Source: Holophagae bacterium (lineage in GTDB: Bacteria; Acidobacteriota; Thermoanaerobaculia; Thermoanaerobaculales; Sulfomarinibacteraceae). Taken from it: a stretch of DNA of 6,101 nt. Position numbers and translations under genes: made by a program. Location of the stretch: assembly GCA_030637505.1 (NCBI GenBank), contig DAOWGJ010000151.1:1-6101 (forward strand). The letters are read 5' to 3'. The notes beneath the pieces are model-generated. The model saw only the letters and a program-made list of their open reading frames with translations, was not told the origin of the DNA and did not search any database. Shown here piece by piece: positions 5,892 to 6,101 of the stretch. Positions within the stretch are counted from its first letter, which is position 1. Each line of letters opens with the position of its first letter.

Positions 5892-6101
5892 ATGAAACGT
5901 CACCCAACGCGTTTGACAGTGGTTCTGTTCTGTCTGCTCCTCGCACCACTCACGGCAAGCGGTCAGGACAGTCGCATCGAGGTGCTGCCCGACAGCCCGG
6001 CCTACTACACCTACTCGTACAACACCTACACCGAGTTGGGCTGGCACGAGTTTTTGAACCCTGACCGCCGTGGAATAACCGGCTGGACCATCGACTACAC
6101 C
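5892..6101 (+). CDS. Secreted or periplasmic protein of unknown function, N-terminal part (3' end outside window)
   Basis: Seventy codons are open from ATG to the window edge. Residues 1-~25 are a classical Sec signal peptide: a basic start (MKRHPTR), a hydrophobic core (LTVVLFCLLLAPL) and a likely signal peptidase I site after TASGQ or nearby, before DSRIEV. A lipobox is not evident; Cys14 lies inside the hydrophobic core. The mature part is rich in aromatic and polar residues (AYYTYSYNTYTELGWHEF, then RRGITGWTIDYT), suggesting a beta-rich exported domain, but I recognise no family. GAGGAG at 5879-5884, 7 bases before ATG, strongly supports this start. The 204-base gap upstream suggests a separate transcription unit unrelated to the efflux genes. 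Confidence 0.8.
   Translation, partial: MKRHPTRLTVVLFCLLLAPLTASGQDSRIEVLPDSPAYYTYSYNTYTELGWHEFLNPDRRGITGWTIDYT

Noticed and set aside
5594..6064. A 156-codon plus-strand open frame from a GTG
   Set aside because: It overlaps the candidate selenoprotein's frame and most of the well-supported signal-peptide gene at 5892. It has no ribosome binding site, is Arg/Pro/His-rich and shows no family pattern, as expected of an out-of-frame reading in GC-rich DNA.

Overview
The window most likely comes from a Gram-negative bacterium with a moderately high-GC chromosome (about 60% by eye). It has a TolC-type outer membrane channel, a lipoprotein adaptor and an RND pump, which need two membranes. The phylum cannot be fixed from the sequence. 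The accessory genes and a probable selenocysteine codon would fit Desulfobacterota, Acidobacteriota or similar groups, but this is inference.

Positions 1-4743 are a tightly coupled tripartite efflux operon: the 3' end of a TolC-family channel, a lipidated membrane-fusion adaptor and a complete 1106-residue RND permease. Each pair overlaps by an ATGA (4 bases), which suggests translational coupling. Together they would form a pump running from the inner membrane and periplasm to the outside. The permease has the paired TM4 aspartates of proton-driven RND pumps and looks HAE-like rather than CzcA-like. Its substrate is not readable from the sequence.

Positions 4744-4950 are non-coding. They hold a weak hairpin, then a 77-base block with strict 7-base periodicity whose outer arms are inverted copies of each other, then a possible promoter and a good ribosome binding site.

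Positions 4951-5687 hold a second small gene set: a two-helix DUF2892 membrane protein, a 94-residue PII-like signalling protein, and a tiny single-span membrane protein. The frame of the last gene is interrupted by one TGA at 5595-5597. A two-tier hairpin (5603-5638) with a GGC apical loop lies just after that TGA, at the distance and with the loop G expected of a bacterial SECIS, and the frame stays open for 29 further codons. The best reading is a previously unannotated selenoprotein of about 59 residues. A PII-like protein beside an RND pump recalls the PII group reported near metal-efflux genes, so this set may sense or tune the pump. That link is inference.

Positions 5688-5891 are non-coding, with a short hairpin just before a ribosome binding site. 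At 5892 a secreted or periplasmic protein of unknown function begins and runs off the end of the window.
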